Of a stretch of DNA of 64,000 nt, positions 36,764-47,900 are shown piece after piece. This DNA comes from Tillus elongatus (lineage: Eukaryota; Arthropoda; Insecta; Coleoptera; Cleridae). Position 1 is the stretch's first letter. Every line of letters begins with the position of its first letter. The notes under the pieces are model-generated. The model saw nothing but the letters and a program-made list of their open reading frames with translations, ran no database searches and was not told the DNA's origin. The stretch is taken from assembly GCA_964006375.1 (NCBI GenBank), contig OZ023264.1:175331510-175395509 (forward strand), written 5' to 3'. A program made the translations under genes and the position numbers.

Positions 36764-36900
36764 ATACTACGAGAGCGGGTCAATAAGTCACACAACACAG
36801 GTTTTTTGACCAAAAAATCATTTTATTTCTCAAGATAGGCTCCTTGGAGCTCTATACACTTCGTCCAACGTTTCTACAATTTTTTATTCCTTCCAAAAAA
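36764..36900 (-). pseudogene. mariner transposase C-terminal remnant
   Basis: On the minus strand a frame reads KRWTKCIELQGAYLEK then a stop, the recognisable C-terminus of mariner (DD34D-type) transposases, with one internal stop just before KRW. The sequence after it, ending at TACTACGAGAGCGGGTCAAT (36764-36783 on plus), looks like the element's terminal repeat. The rest of the gene is gone. Confidence 0.6.
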
Positions 36901-37275
36901 AAAAAATATTGGTCGAGGTTCTCAAAATAAATAAAAATTCGATGTTATCTTCTTCTTCTTCTTTGTTTACATACGTCATAAATAAATAATAAGACACGGC
37001 TAGTACCTTAGAATCTGACAATAAGGTACTTATTGTTTAATTTTAGTTTTTAGTGAATTTTCATTATTACTTACTCTTCATGTCGTATATGGAAAATTTG
37101 AGGTAAATGAAACTACATAATCATGCAGTAGGTTAATCTATACCTATAAACATAATATGTTGAGTGTAAATTATTAAAATTTTAATTTCAAATTTCTTTA
37201 TTGTTTCCATTTATTTATCTCATTTTCAATAAGTATGGATAGAGCAATAGTAAATAAATGTTGAATAAATGTTGA

Positions 37276-37656
37276 GATTTACCATTTAACGCTAAAGAAA
37301 AATCTTGTTTCCTGACAAAAGCTGGAGTTTATAAATTAGCTTGTACACATTGTAACGCAATCTACATAGGTCAAACTTCTAGAAATTTTAACACCCGATA
37401 CAAAGAACATATTTCTGCATTTAGAAATAACCACCCTGACAAATCTACATTTGCAAAACATATTATTGATACCGAACCTAAACTCACAGTAGATAACCGC
37501 ATACAACCACTACATTTTTGCATTGACAAACGTAAACTAGACTTTTTTGAAGCTTTGGAAGTTAAAAAGCACACACACGACAATAGCCACCTTGCTTTAA
37601 ACGAGCAAACTGATTTAATGAATTCCCCTTTCTTGGATATTTTTCTTTCTAATTAA
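37276..37656 (+). CDS. Penelope-like element GIY-YIG endonuclease fragment, open
   Basis: An open frame of 126 codons without a start ATG runs from 37276 to the TAA at 37654-37656. It contains KAGVYKLACTHCNAIYIGQ then TSRNFNTRYKEHISAFRNN, the GIY-YIG core with the conserved Y, Y, R and H/E region, followed by STFAKHII and DFFEALEVKKH and a C-terminal NEQTDLMNSP. In Penelope-like elements this domain follows RT; here RT is absent (5' truncation), but the surviving part has no stop. Only the opposite-strand shadow looks longer by ATG rules. It differs clearly in sequence from the remnant at 24045. Confidence 0.75.
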   Translation, partial: DLPFNAKEKSCFLTKAGVYKLACTHCNAIYIGQTSRNFNTRYKEHISAFRNNHPDKSTFAKHIIDTEPKLTVDNRIQPLHFCIDKRKLDFFEALEVKKHTHDNSHLALNEQTDLMNSPFLDIFLSN

Positions 37657-37716
37657 ATAAGTCAACGAAAATAAATTTAATTATTCTTTCAAAAAAGTTG
37701 TAATAAGATAATGAGC

Positions 37717-37851
37717 TGATGTATGTCGATATTTTCGTTGTATAGAGAGACTACTTTTATACTGTTATTGTTTAGTTATTGTATTGTTGTAACTGTTATC
37801 ATAGTTATCATAGGCTAGTTCTATTTTTATGTTAAATATTGACATACATCA
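37717..37851. repeat. 17-base inverted repeat downstream of the GIY-YIG ORF
   Basis: GATGTATGTCGATATTT near 37718 and AAATATTGACATACATC near 37834 pair with one mismatch across ~100 bases. It may be part of the Penelope terminal region. Confidence 0.55.
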
Positions 37852-38159
37852 CATAGACATTTTAAAAACCTCATATGTCATCTGTATTTCATTTTTATTT
37901 TCAATTTGATAAATTTTTTGATCAAAACATCATATCATAACATAGCAACAGATAATTATTTGTAGTTGTCATGATTTCGTACTAATTCAATTTCAATCTG
38001 TCTGAAAATGCTGTCAAGCAGCGAAATTATAGTCACAGAAACGTTGAAGAACTTCCAGAATTCGTAGGGCCACTTGCTCCGGTTAGCTTACGCGCTAGCT
38101 ACGTCCTTCACCAACGAAAACCAACAGTGAAGCCAGAGAAGTAGTCTCCAAGTCTATAT

Positions 38160-38618
38160 GTAGTATGGACAAGTTTCACCAAGTAAGGGCAACAACAATT
38201 AATGAACTACAAGTTACTTTTAAAAAACTTTTTTTCTTTGCAAAAAGTAATTCGATTGGGTTGACTAAAACAAAACCATCCAAGCAATTAAAAGCAAAAA
38301 TACCTGCCATATTTGTGATTTGGCAGGTACATTCCCTTTGTGAATAATTATTTGTTTTTCTAGAAAACTTTTGTGACTTTAATGAAATTTGTAAAACATT
38401 TTTTTAAGGAGACTTGCAGTACTTACATATATCTCTAGCAAACTATAATTTTCTAGCTCCATAGAAAACAGAAACTTATTCAAATAATCGCTAACTGGGA
38501 CCTCTAAAACCGGTCTCCCAGATCCTTTTAAATAAAGAATTAGTTTTAATAATATACCTTACTAATAGTGTACAAATATTATTAAAATTCACTACTATAA
38601 TCCACTTGCTGCGTCCCG
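38160..38618 (+). mobile_element. arm and centre of a palindromic HINE derivative
   Basis: The right part (38470-38618) contains ATAATCGCTAACTGGGAC and ends in AAAATTCACTACTATAATCC plus a hairpin, matching the right arm of the palindromic element at 58064-58516. The left arm is missing. An open frame at 38165-38347 lies in the centre and is not recognised. Confidence 0.5.
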
Positions 38619-38734
38619 AGAATTTTTTTTATTATAGAGAGATATCGATGATAATACTTTCGGAAAAAAAATCAAATGAACGTATGTTAGGATCTTTAAA
38701 ACCGACCTTCAAGTTCTGTTTGAATTTAAAGTAT

Positions 38735-39182
38735 TGTCACATTTGTCTATGATAATTAAGTTTATGGACTTTGTTACTTCTATGATCAGATGTCAATTAT
38801 AAAGTGTGTTGGTAAGAGGGAACAATCTGGAATTATATTTCTAGAAGGGACCAGAAGTGACATGTGTATAATAGTGTAGAAGGTTTAGAATCTCTATGGA
38901 CAGTATAAATAGACGAGCGGTGCGCAGAGTAAGTTAGTTCAGTATTAAGTCGGTGTGGTGAAGAAGTGATCATAGAGTATTAAGCGAGTCAGCGGTAAGT
39001 GTTGGTGCTTAAGAAGCGATCATAGAAGGCGAATAGTGGAATATAATTCTATGGACATTTAATAATAGAGAGAAATATTTTAGTTGATACTGGTGTTTGA
39101 AAATAGTTGCTTATAATAAATAAGTAGTTTGAAAAGCTGTGTTTTGTTCGTCAACAAATCCAGAACCCCCTAGAACACAACA
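38735..39182 (+). mobile_element. solo LTR with 4-base target duplication
   Basis: A 448-base insertion with ends TGTCACATTTG and GAACACAACA is flanked by GTAT on both sides (38731-38734, 39183-39186). Inside, TATAAATA (38904-38911) lies ~30 bases before TCAGT (38939), the arthropod initiator, and AATAAATAAG near 39113 may serve polyadenylation. TG...CA ends, a 4-base duplication and a single copy indicate a Ty3/gypsy-type LTR left by recombination between two LTRs. Confidence 0.7.
38904..38943 (+). promoter_or_regulatory. TATA box and initiator of the solo LTR
   Basis: TATAAATA at 38904-38911 and TTCAGT at 38938-38943 have the spacing expected for an RNA polymerase II core promoter in insects. 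Activity is not shown. Confidence 0.5.
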
Positions 39183-39280
39183 GTATTAATTTTAGTAATA
39201 TGCTGTACAACGGGTGTACAATTCTTATGAAAATTCACTACGATAACGGATTTGCTCCGACCCGAAATTTTTAACTTTTT

Positions 39281-40238
39281 ATTAAGTATTTAAACAATTT
39301 TTGGCAAACACATTTTTATGAAGATTCGCTACCACAACGCACTTGCTGTGTCCAATTATTATTAATATAATTGAGCAGTTAAGCCTAAATGGATAAAGTA
39401 AATATAGTCATACGGAGAAAGCTGTGTTTCAGTTCAGTTAAACAGGAGGTGTCTAGAGAAATCTAGAAATATTTTTTCTAAAATATCTAGGGAGAATAAT
39501 GCGACCTGACCTGGCAATCTCGATTAGCTGTAATATGCCGGTATCTGAAAGCACACTCTGTCGCTCTAAATTAGAACATTATTGCCGTATCGCGACGAGG
39601 GCTATAGGGTGATTTCCGAACTTTTGTGAGTCAAATCAAATTAGGCTAAATTTATATTTTGTACCTGCCGGTGAGGTTTATTGGCTACGCAAGCCTAATT
39701 ATCTGGCTGTGATTTATTGGATAATTATTATCAGAGAGTTGTGTATCCGAAATAACAATGGGGTGCAAAATGGTGTACAGTATTATGGTCGCAAAACAAA
39801 TGACTTGCGGGTGTATCCCTCTCGTTGTACTAATTAAGAGACAGATTATGATGGTCTAAAATTTATCACTGTGTAAAATGTCTAGAGAAACTAGTAGATC
39901 TGAAAAAGAAATGACCGAATAATTAACACAATGTTCAACACCACTAAACCATATTTCTTTATTTAAGATGAATACTAAAAGTTAAGGGGATCAAATTTTT
40001 ATATTGCGTTTCTCGTTTCATGAAAAAAATTTGTTTGTTCATTAAACGGAATAGAATACTACACTTTTCAGACAGCGTGTAAAAGAGGGCTGGAACGTCT
40101 TTTCGCTAATAAATCTACAAAATGTAAAAGCGCCTTTTTAAACGTTAGTTAAATCTTCAGTTAGAATCAAAATTATTAATTGCGTTATTTTTTCAGCGCT
40201 ACTTTGTGAAAAAGAGCTTTTTTTTAAGAAATGTGATA

Positions 40239-40242
<4 letters not shown>
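39281..40242. other. no supported gene; one stray HINE 3' end at 39300-39355
   Basis: ATGAAGATTCGCTACCACAA and a degraded hairpin lie at 39317-39354. The rest, to the (TA)n at 40243, shows nothing recognisable. Confidence 0.45.

Positions 40243-40315
<73 letters not shown>
40243..40315. repeat. (TA)n microsatellite
   Basis: About 36 TA units. The 40316-40629 interval up to the next array holds no recognised feature. Confidence 0.95.
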
Positions 40316-40319
<4 letters not shown>

Positions 40320-40628
40320 CGAAGAACTAACAATCGTCACTTACTAGTTCCAAAAACTCACAATCTCATTTCTGGGCACTCGACCTCTTTTTGTGGGCAC
40401 AGAAATAAAGAAAGGTAAGTTCTTGGTTATATCATGCTCTATATATTTCGTGTCAACTTCACACTTCAACAGAAGCCGACAACTAATCTAAAATTAAACT
40501 TCAGGAGCATTAGAAGAGATCACACTGAAATCAGCTGCCTTGGCAGGCCTGGACACGTTGGACATAGCACATTATTCACACACACACACGAACAGTTGAT
40601 TTTAATCAGCGTATTTACATCATTTTGT

Positions 40629-40629
<1 letters not shown>

Positions 40630-40704
<75 letters not shown>
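40630..40704. repeat. (TA)n microsatellite at the end of transposon B
   Basis: About 37 TA units ending directly at the CAGGTGTCCC terminus of the next element. Confidence 0.95.
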
Positions 40705-40707
<3 letters not shown>

Positions 40708-41759
40708 GTGTCCCACGTAGACCTTCCATTAACTGTTTCTGGAGTACGGCTCACTATTGAATTCTGAAAATTCACGCTCGTGGGTTTCTCGAAATTTCCA
40801 GTTCACTGAAAATATGGACGTTAGTATGGGACTGGACTTCCGGATATACCGGAAGTAGACGTAGAAATGGAAGTTGGCGTTTTTTATTACGGATCTAGAT
40901 TACCCGTCAAATTGTATGGTAGGTTTTTTTTATGTCATTCTTCTCAACGATTTTCGAGATATTTGACTTCTTTCAAAAATTTCTTAAAAAACATTGTCAC
41001 ATTTACACATCTGTATCTCTCTCATTTTTCAATCTGAAGAGTTGAAATTTTAAAGTGCGAGTTCCAAAATGCCAAGAACTATTTGGAATTTATTAAAGCT
41101 GGTACAAGTTAGACAGGGTGTCCGAAATAGACCGGTCAATCGTGACATCCTTAAAACCTAATAACTCTCTTATACCCTATATTTTATAACGTTAGTTTAT
41201 GTACTTTTTATTGTTCTTTAGATTGATATTAGCATTCCCTATACCTAAGTCCCACCGATTTAAAGAGTTTTAAACATTATTTGCGCTAAGAAATAATTAT
41301 TAGTCAGTTTATCAAGTTGAAGAGAGATGAAAATTTTAAACGTCGTCTTCCGACATAAGTAGAATATGCGACGACTTTTGAATATAACTTTTATTTACGA
41401 GGAGTATAATCGAATTATTAACACAAGATATCGTGTGGTTGCGAAGAGATTTCCACATAAACACAGATCAACTCGTTACATAATCAGAATACTACTAAAA
41501 AATTTCTAATAATGGAGTGTTTCGTCCAAAATTTCATAAGAGTAAAGTATTATTATGGAACAAAGAGATTTGTGTGTTATCATTTTACAGTAGTTCACTT
41601 CCAGGCATATTCGTGATAAGAAATAATTATCAGTCAGTTTATCAGGTTGCCTAGGAGATGAACATCTTAAACGCCATCTTCTGACAGTAAACCTAATGGT
41701 TGTACTGTAAAGTACGTTTGTCAATTGTATTTTAATAAAAAAGAGTATTTTCCACAAAA

Positions 41760-42965
41760 ATGGCACACTTCAATTACTCAAACGGTGACTTTTTGAATTC
41801 AATTATGATTTACGGGGAGTGTAATCGAATTGTTAGCAGAACATGTCGTGTGTTTGCACAGAGATTTCCAGATAGACATATAACAACTCTTGACATGATC
41901 AGAAGACTATTGAAAAATTGTTCTGAGAATGAAACGTTTCGTTCAGAAGGTAGTAAAAATAAACCGCTATTGGACAATGAAGAGACTCAAATAAATGTTT
42001 CGGCATTTTTTACTGCCTATCCGCATGCGTCAATCAGAGACTGCAGTAGAAATTTGCATCTTTCAAGAGCAACTATTCACAGAATTCTAAAAATTAACAA
42101 ATGGACACCATTTTCGTTCACTGTAATACACCATTTAGAACCTGGGGATTTTTCCCGGCGTGTAGAATTATGCGAATGGTATCTTTTGAAAACTCAAGAA
42201 GATGTAAATTTCTCAAGAAAAATTATATGGTGCGATGAGTCAAAATTTTCAAAGAGCGGCATGTTCAATCGTCACAACAGTCACTATTGGTCGGACGAAA
42301 ATTCTCACATTACTAGAGAACGACATTTCCAGGACTGTTGGAGTTTCAATGTATTTTGCGCAGTAAAATACAATATAATTTTTGCCCTTAACATTTATGA
42401 TGAGATCTTAACAGGTTGGTACCAATAGTATTAAGCAATACTGAATTTCATTTGCGTATTAGTACGTAATGTTATTAAAATATTTATTAGACTCACTAAA
42501 ACCAAATCTGAAAATATGACACTTTTATTCATATCAGTAATAATGGGAATATTGAAAAAAAGATAAGAACGAAATCTAAACGTACAGTATTCAAAAGTCC
42601 TGGATATTGTCGCATTCTGCAGCAAGTAATAATACCAGCGCTGAACACCTTGCATGAAGACGAAGCTGCAGAAGTTCGGTATTAACAAGATGGAGCTCCA
42701 ACACACAACTCACAGATAGTAAGCGACCTACTCCAGGAAACATTTGAGGACAGATAGATAGCTAACGGTGGTCCTCATGGTTGGCCGGCCCGCTCACCAG
42801 ACTTTACCCCACTGAATCTTAGTATCTGGGCGTGCATTAAGAACAAAGTTTTCAGGAACCACCTACTACAAAACAAGATATGATATCTAGAGTATTAGAG
42901 CCACAGATACTATCATTAAAAGAACCATCAAATGCCTCGAAGTGAACACTGCAAATTTCGAACAT
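41760..42965 (+). pseudogene. DD41D transposase of transposon B, broken
   Basis: Starts MAHFNYSNGDFLNSIMIYGE. N-terminal DUF4817-like part (GECNRIVSRTCRVFAQRFPD), second HTH (LSRATIHRILKINKWTPFSF), KIIWCDESKFSKSGMFNRHN with the first catalytic Asp, open to 42428. About 160 bases of unrelated sequence follow. The gene then resumes in pieces: CRILQQVIIPALNTLHEDEA (42608), a stop, QDGAPTHNSQIVSD (second Asp), another stop, and ARSPDFTPLNLSIWA near 42800, where the third catalytic Asp is replaced by Asn. The spacing is again 41. Confidence 0.75.
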
Positions 42966-43189
42966 TTATTGTGAAGTGATAACACACAAATCTCTTTGTT
43001 CCCTAATAAGGCTTTACTCTTATGAAATTTTGGATGCAACACTCCATTCTTAGAATTTTTTTTAGTAGTATTCTGATCATGTAACGAGTTGATTTGTGTT
43101 TATGTGGAGACCGCTTTGCAACCACACGACATCTTCTGTTAATAATTCGATTATACTCCTCGTAAATAAAAGCTATAACAGGTGGTTAT

Positions 43190-43421
43190 TGTTACACGGG
43201 GTTGTGGATAGCTTTCACCGAAAACACAAGTACATAAGGGTAACAAATATAATGAACAACTTTAACAAAACAAAGAAATAACAAGTAGTGTAAAAATGTC
43301 TGTATCCCTCGCTTGATGCTACTTAACTGTCGCCCCCGTAACAGTCGACTCCCCTGTATTCCCGCACCCTGCCAGTTCGATGGGGATGAAACACATGGCC
43401 ACGCCAAGGCATCGTGTTACA
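43190..43421 (-). repeat. gypsy 3' LTR
   Basis: On the minus strand it runs from TGTAACACGATGCC to CCCCGTGTAACA (232 bases). A purine tract AGAGGGGGGAGAG precedes it directly (43422-43434), as a polypurine tract should. AAGCTATA occurs both at 43170-43177 and right after the other LTR at 45459-45466. Confidence 0.75.
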
Positions 43422-43432
43422 CTCTCCCCCCT

Positions 43433-45184
43433 CTAAACTTCTGGAGGAGACGAGAGGAGTTTAGAAGCTGGAGATTTCTTGGGCCGTCCTCTTCTCTTCC
43501 GAGTGGTAGAAGTAGATGATACATTCTTCTTGGGTCGACCTCTTCTTCTTTTAGGAGCTACTGGATTAGGAACACCTCCCACTGATCCCTGGAACAGCGT
43601 CAAGTCTCGAACATGAAATTTTCCAATCACTAGATTATCCTGGTAGCACCTTAGCTCGTAGGTAGTTGGAGTAACCACCTTTTCAATAATGTAGGGGCCA
43701 TCTCTCGTAGGTGCAAACTTAGAAGTATATCCCCTTGCAGCGACGCTAAGAGGGTGAGTCTTTAGTAAAACCATGTCGCCCACGTTTAATTTAATATCTC
43801 GCCTATTCGCATCAACTCTATCCTTCTGGTAGTCCTTCTTGCGTAGCATAATTTCATGAGCCTCACATAGTGTCTTTGTGAGCTTTTTTAGATATGGTGT
43901 AATGCGTGGGACAAAATTTTCTGCTTCGACTACCTTTCTCAAGTCATAAATGGTGTCATGGGGAGCTCGCATCTCTCGACCAAATGTTAAGAAGGCCGGA
44001 GTACGCTGTGTTGACTCGCAAGTAGTCGTGTTCATGGCAAATCTGATGCTGCTCAGATGCACATCCCACTCGTTGTGCTTGCCTTGGACTAGTATGGAAA
44101 GTTGAGTTTTCAGATCCCTGTTCTTCCTTTCCACCGGATTACTTTCCGGATGGTAGAGCGGAATGAAGGGCATCTTGACTCCAAAGCAGAAGGTCACTTT
44201 CTGCATGATATCACTCACAAACTGTACTCCGTTGTCTGATATCATCTTCCTGGAAGTACCGTAGCGTAAAAATACTTCCTCAATAAGCACTTTAGCACAA
44301 ACTTCAGCTGTTGCCGCTTTTAGTGCAAACAATTCAACCCATTTGGTTGCTACATCCTCAACAATGAGGATCCATCGATTTTCATTCCCTGTCTTGGGCA
44401 GCGGGCCAAACAGATCAACGGAGATTACCTCAAACCGTTGAGCTGGAGCGGGGGTTTGTAGTAGACCCGCCGGCTTGAGGTTGGTGGCCTTGAAACGTTG
44501 GCATTCCAAGCACCCTTTCACATAATTGGTAATGTATCTCCGTAAACCAGTGAAATAGTACTTGGCCATTACCTTCTGGATTGTCCGCTCGACTCCATAA
44601 TGACCAGCTGTCGGTGAGTCATGATACTGCGTCATGATCTCCTGTCGCAACTCGCTTGGAATCACCAGCTGAGCATCTTCTGACTCAACCTCTGGGTTGT
44701 ATCGATACAGGATTTCGTTTGACATGATGTAGCCCCTCTCTGACCACCTTGTGCTCTCCATAGAGTCGTCGGATTCAAGTCCGTCGATGATTTTCTTCAA
44801 TTCCGGATCATTTACTTGCTTTTCCCGCATGTCAGTGGAGGGAATCGCCGGCATTGTTACTGACACAAGACATACTTCACAGCTGTCTTCTCGTGGGTGG
44901 TCGCAGAATGGGCTTGATAGTGTATCTGCTACCACGTTCAGCCTTCCAGGTGTGTGGGTCAGCTTCATATTCATGCCTTGGATCTTTAGAGCCCACCTCG
45001 CTAAGCGTCCTGATGGTGTTTTGACGGAAAACAGCCACTTCAAAGGTTGACAGTCGCTTGCGATGGTCACTTCAGCTCCTTCCAAGTATGTACGATACTT
45101 TTCCACCGCCCATACAACGCATAAGGCTTCTCTCTCTACAGTGCTGAAGTTTTTTTCTGCAGCTGTTAACAATCTGACGCTCAA
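43433..45184 (-). CDS. Ty3/gypsy pol 3' half: RNase H end, integrase, AT-hook tail
   Basis: A 583-residue open frame. RNase H end (LLTAAEKNFSTVEREALCVV and ASDCQPLKWLF; ~1-110), HHCC zinc-binding part (HDSPTAGHYG, then CLECQRF; ~190-235), integrase core with FEVISVDLFG (Asp, ~250), MISDNGVQF (Asp, ~315) and SNPVERKNRD (Glu, ~350), and a C-terminal chromatin/DNA-binding-type region (NVGDMVLLKTHPLS, GPYIIEKV). The last ~40 residues carry RRRGRPKK and RKRRGRPKK, two AT-hook cores. Integrase inserts element cDNA; the tail may steer it to AT-rich DNA. Gag, protease and most of RT are missing upstream, so the element cannot move by itself. No stop lies within the frame. Confidence 0.85.
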   Translation of the reverse strand: MSVRLLTAAEKNFSTVEREALCVVWAVEKYRTYLEGAEVTIASDCQPLKWLFSVKTPSGRLARWALKIQGMNMKLTHTPGRLNVVADTLSSPFCDHPREDSCEVCLVSVTMPAIPSTDMREKQVNDPELKKIIDGLESDDSMESTRWSERGYIMSNEILYRYNPEVESEDAQLVIPSELRQEIMTQYHDSPTAGHYGVERTIQKVMAKYYFTGLRRYITNYVKGCLECQRFKATNLKPAGLLQTPAPAQRFEVISVDLFGPLPKTGNENRWILIVEDVATKWVELFALKAATAEVCAKVLIEEVFLRYGTSRKMISDNGVQFVSDIMQKVTFCFGVKMPFIPLYHPESNPVERKNRDLKTQLSILVQGKHNEWDVHLSSIRFAMNTTTCESTQRTPAFLTFGREMRAPHDTIYDLRKVVEAENFVPRITPYLKKLTKTLCEAHEIMLRKKDYQKDRVDANRRDIKLNVGDMVLLKTHPLSVAARGYTSKFAPTRDGPYIIEKVVTPTTYELRCYQDNLVIGKFHVRDLTLFQGSVGGVPNPVAPKRRRGRPKKNVSSTSTTRKRRGRPKKSPASKLLSSPPEV

Positions 45185-45235
45185 CTACAGGCCTTTCATA
45201 CGAAAAGCAAGTGCATATTCGGAAGTAAACGGAAA

Positions 45236-45257
45236 TAATAAGACGGCCGTCTTATAG
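45236..45257. repeat. 18-base perfect palindrome
   Basis: ATAAGACGGCCGTCTTAT stands in the junction between the truncated gypsy pol and its LTR fragment. Function unknown. Confidence 0.7.
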
Positions 45258-45336
45258 ATCACTGGATAAATTGGTTTATCGTGCTTTGTTTTTACGCGCG
45301 TTTTCCTGATTCAGTGCATTAATGGGACAATAGTGA

Positions 45337-45458
45337 GTAACACGATGCCTTGGCGTTACTTAACTGTCGCCCCCTTAACAGTCGACTCCCCTGTATTCCC
45401 GCACCCTGCCAGTTCGATGGGGATGAAACACATGGCCACGCCAAGGCATCGTGTTACA
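45337..45458 (-). repeat. truncated gypsy 5' LTR with a 20-base inverted copy of its own end
   Basis: Shares ~110 bases with the other LTR (CTGTCGCCCCC, CAGTTCGATGGGGATG), then departs. The departure point carries GTAACACGATGCCTTGGCGT (45337-45356), the exact inverse of the LTR end at 45438-45457. A rearrangement or foldback during reverse transcription would explain this. Confidence 0.7.
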
Positions 45459-46000
45459 AAGCTATATTCAAAAGTCGTCGCATATTTTATTTAAGTCGGA
45501 AGATGACGTTTAAAATTTTCATCTCCTAGGCAACCTGATAAACTGGTTAATAGTTATTTCTTATCGCCAATAATGTTTAAATATATTAAAATCGGTGGGA
45601 CTTAGGTATAGGGAATGCTGATACCAGTCGAAAGCACAATAAAAAGTACATGAACTTACGTTATAAAATATAGGGTGTTCTATTTAAAATAAGAGATTTA
45701 TTAGGTTTTAAGGTTGTCACGATTGACCGGTCTAGCTGTAGTAAGTTCAAAATATGTTGTAGCATTTTAGGATTTGCACTTTAAAATTTCAACTCTTCAG
45801 GTTGAAAAATAAGAGAGATGCAGCTGTGTAAATGTGACAATGTTTTTAAAGAAATTTTCGAAAAAAGTCAAATATCTCGAAAATAGTTGAGAAAAATTAC
45901 ATATCATGTTAGTGAAACCTACCATAAAATTTGACGAGCGCCCTCTACAACAAACCCAAAAACTAAGTCTAGATTCGGATTTCTCACCATACAGAACCCC

Positions 46001-46674
46001 CCATTCCGAGTTGTTACGACATTTTCTTAAAACCGGCCCAAATTACGGAATAAATCTCAAACTTAAAATCAATATTTAGCAACATTTGACCAAGGCGTAT
46101 TTGGCGGTATTATTTTCAAGTCTAGAATCTACAGTTAATTTATCGCCCATTCATTACTGACCACACATATTTGATTAAGTAGCCACGTAATACAAATTGA
46201 CACATTTGTATGCACAGTCATATTAACTTGCATCTAATGCGTTTCACAAATGTCATTTTAGTAAATGCAACATACGCTCTAATGCCACAATATTTCCTCT
46301 AATACTATTATTGTAATTGCATATTTGATATTAACGGAAATTGATACAGAAGCTGTAATTTTAATAAAGTGTCATCAAATAATAAGCAATAAATAATAAA
46401 TATTTTCATGTACTCTATTTCGTTGTGAAAGAATGTTATAAAACAGAGGAAATATGTTTTATTAAAACAATGTATAATGCTATATACTCTATGCTGTATA
46501 TACAATGTAAAATGCAATACGTGTCTGTGAATAAATAAAATTAGATTATAAATCACTGACACGTTTTTGATATATGTATATACGTAATTTTAAATATACA
46601 TATATCCCAAATCGTTGATTACCTCTCGGTGCAGTTTTGTTTGTATGATTTTAATCGGTTAATATGTAAAAAAG
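46001..46674. other. no supported features
   Basis: AT-rich; a minus-strand frame at 46308-46562 has no recognisable content. Confidence 0.45.
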
Positions 46675-47688
<1,014 letters not shown>

Positions 47689-47695
47689 TACGTTT

Positions 47696-47812
47696 TAGTA
47701 AATTTTTATTAAAAAGATCACCAATGAGGAGATCGCGACTTGTGGTTTTGAGAAAAAATTCTTCAGATGAGCACAAACTAGGCGTCCTAGAACCCATATC
47801 CGAGGACAGTTT

Positions 47813-47899
<87 letters not shown>
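47696..47899 (+). mobile_element. HINE-like 5' fragment, (TA)n then (GA)n
   Basis: Head-to-head with the previous copy. 5' end TAGTAAATTTTTATT, conserved block (GCACAAACTAGGCGTCCTAG), (TA)n to 47886 and a short GAGAGAGAGA run. Core and 3' end are missing. From 47900 to 48430 nothing is recognised. Confidence 0.75.

Positions 47900-47900
<1 letters not shown>

Larger units (their letters stand above)
38628..39280 (+). mobile_element. small HINE derivative split by a solo LTR
   Basis: Left part 38628-38734 (AGAGAGATATCGATG block to GTTTGAATTTAAAGTAT), right part 39183-39280 (GTATTAATTTTAGTAATATG to a mutated 3' hairpin). The join agrees with the undisturbed sequence near 38530 and 58440. Confidence 0.6.
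40706..46000. mobile_element. DD41D transposon B with very long complex TIRs, containing a gypsy insertion
   Basis: The left end is CAGGTGTCCCACGTAG. Inverted repeats join 40902-41116 with 45735-45960 (for example TTCGAGATATTTGACTT with AAGTCAAATATCTCGAA), 41116-41390 with 45460-45730 (GACCGGTCAATCGTGACA with TGTCACGATTGACCGGTC) and 41390-41590 with 42975-43178. ACAGGGTGTCC again lies inside the TIR at 41116. The outer right end is eroded near 46000. Transposase on the plus strand; a gypsy element splits the right TIR. Confidence 0.75.

Noticed and set aside
40316..40629. An exon with the donor-like AAAGGTAAGTTC at about 40411
   Set aside because: The reading frame is short and lies between two (TA)n arrays; one splice-like string is not enough.
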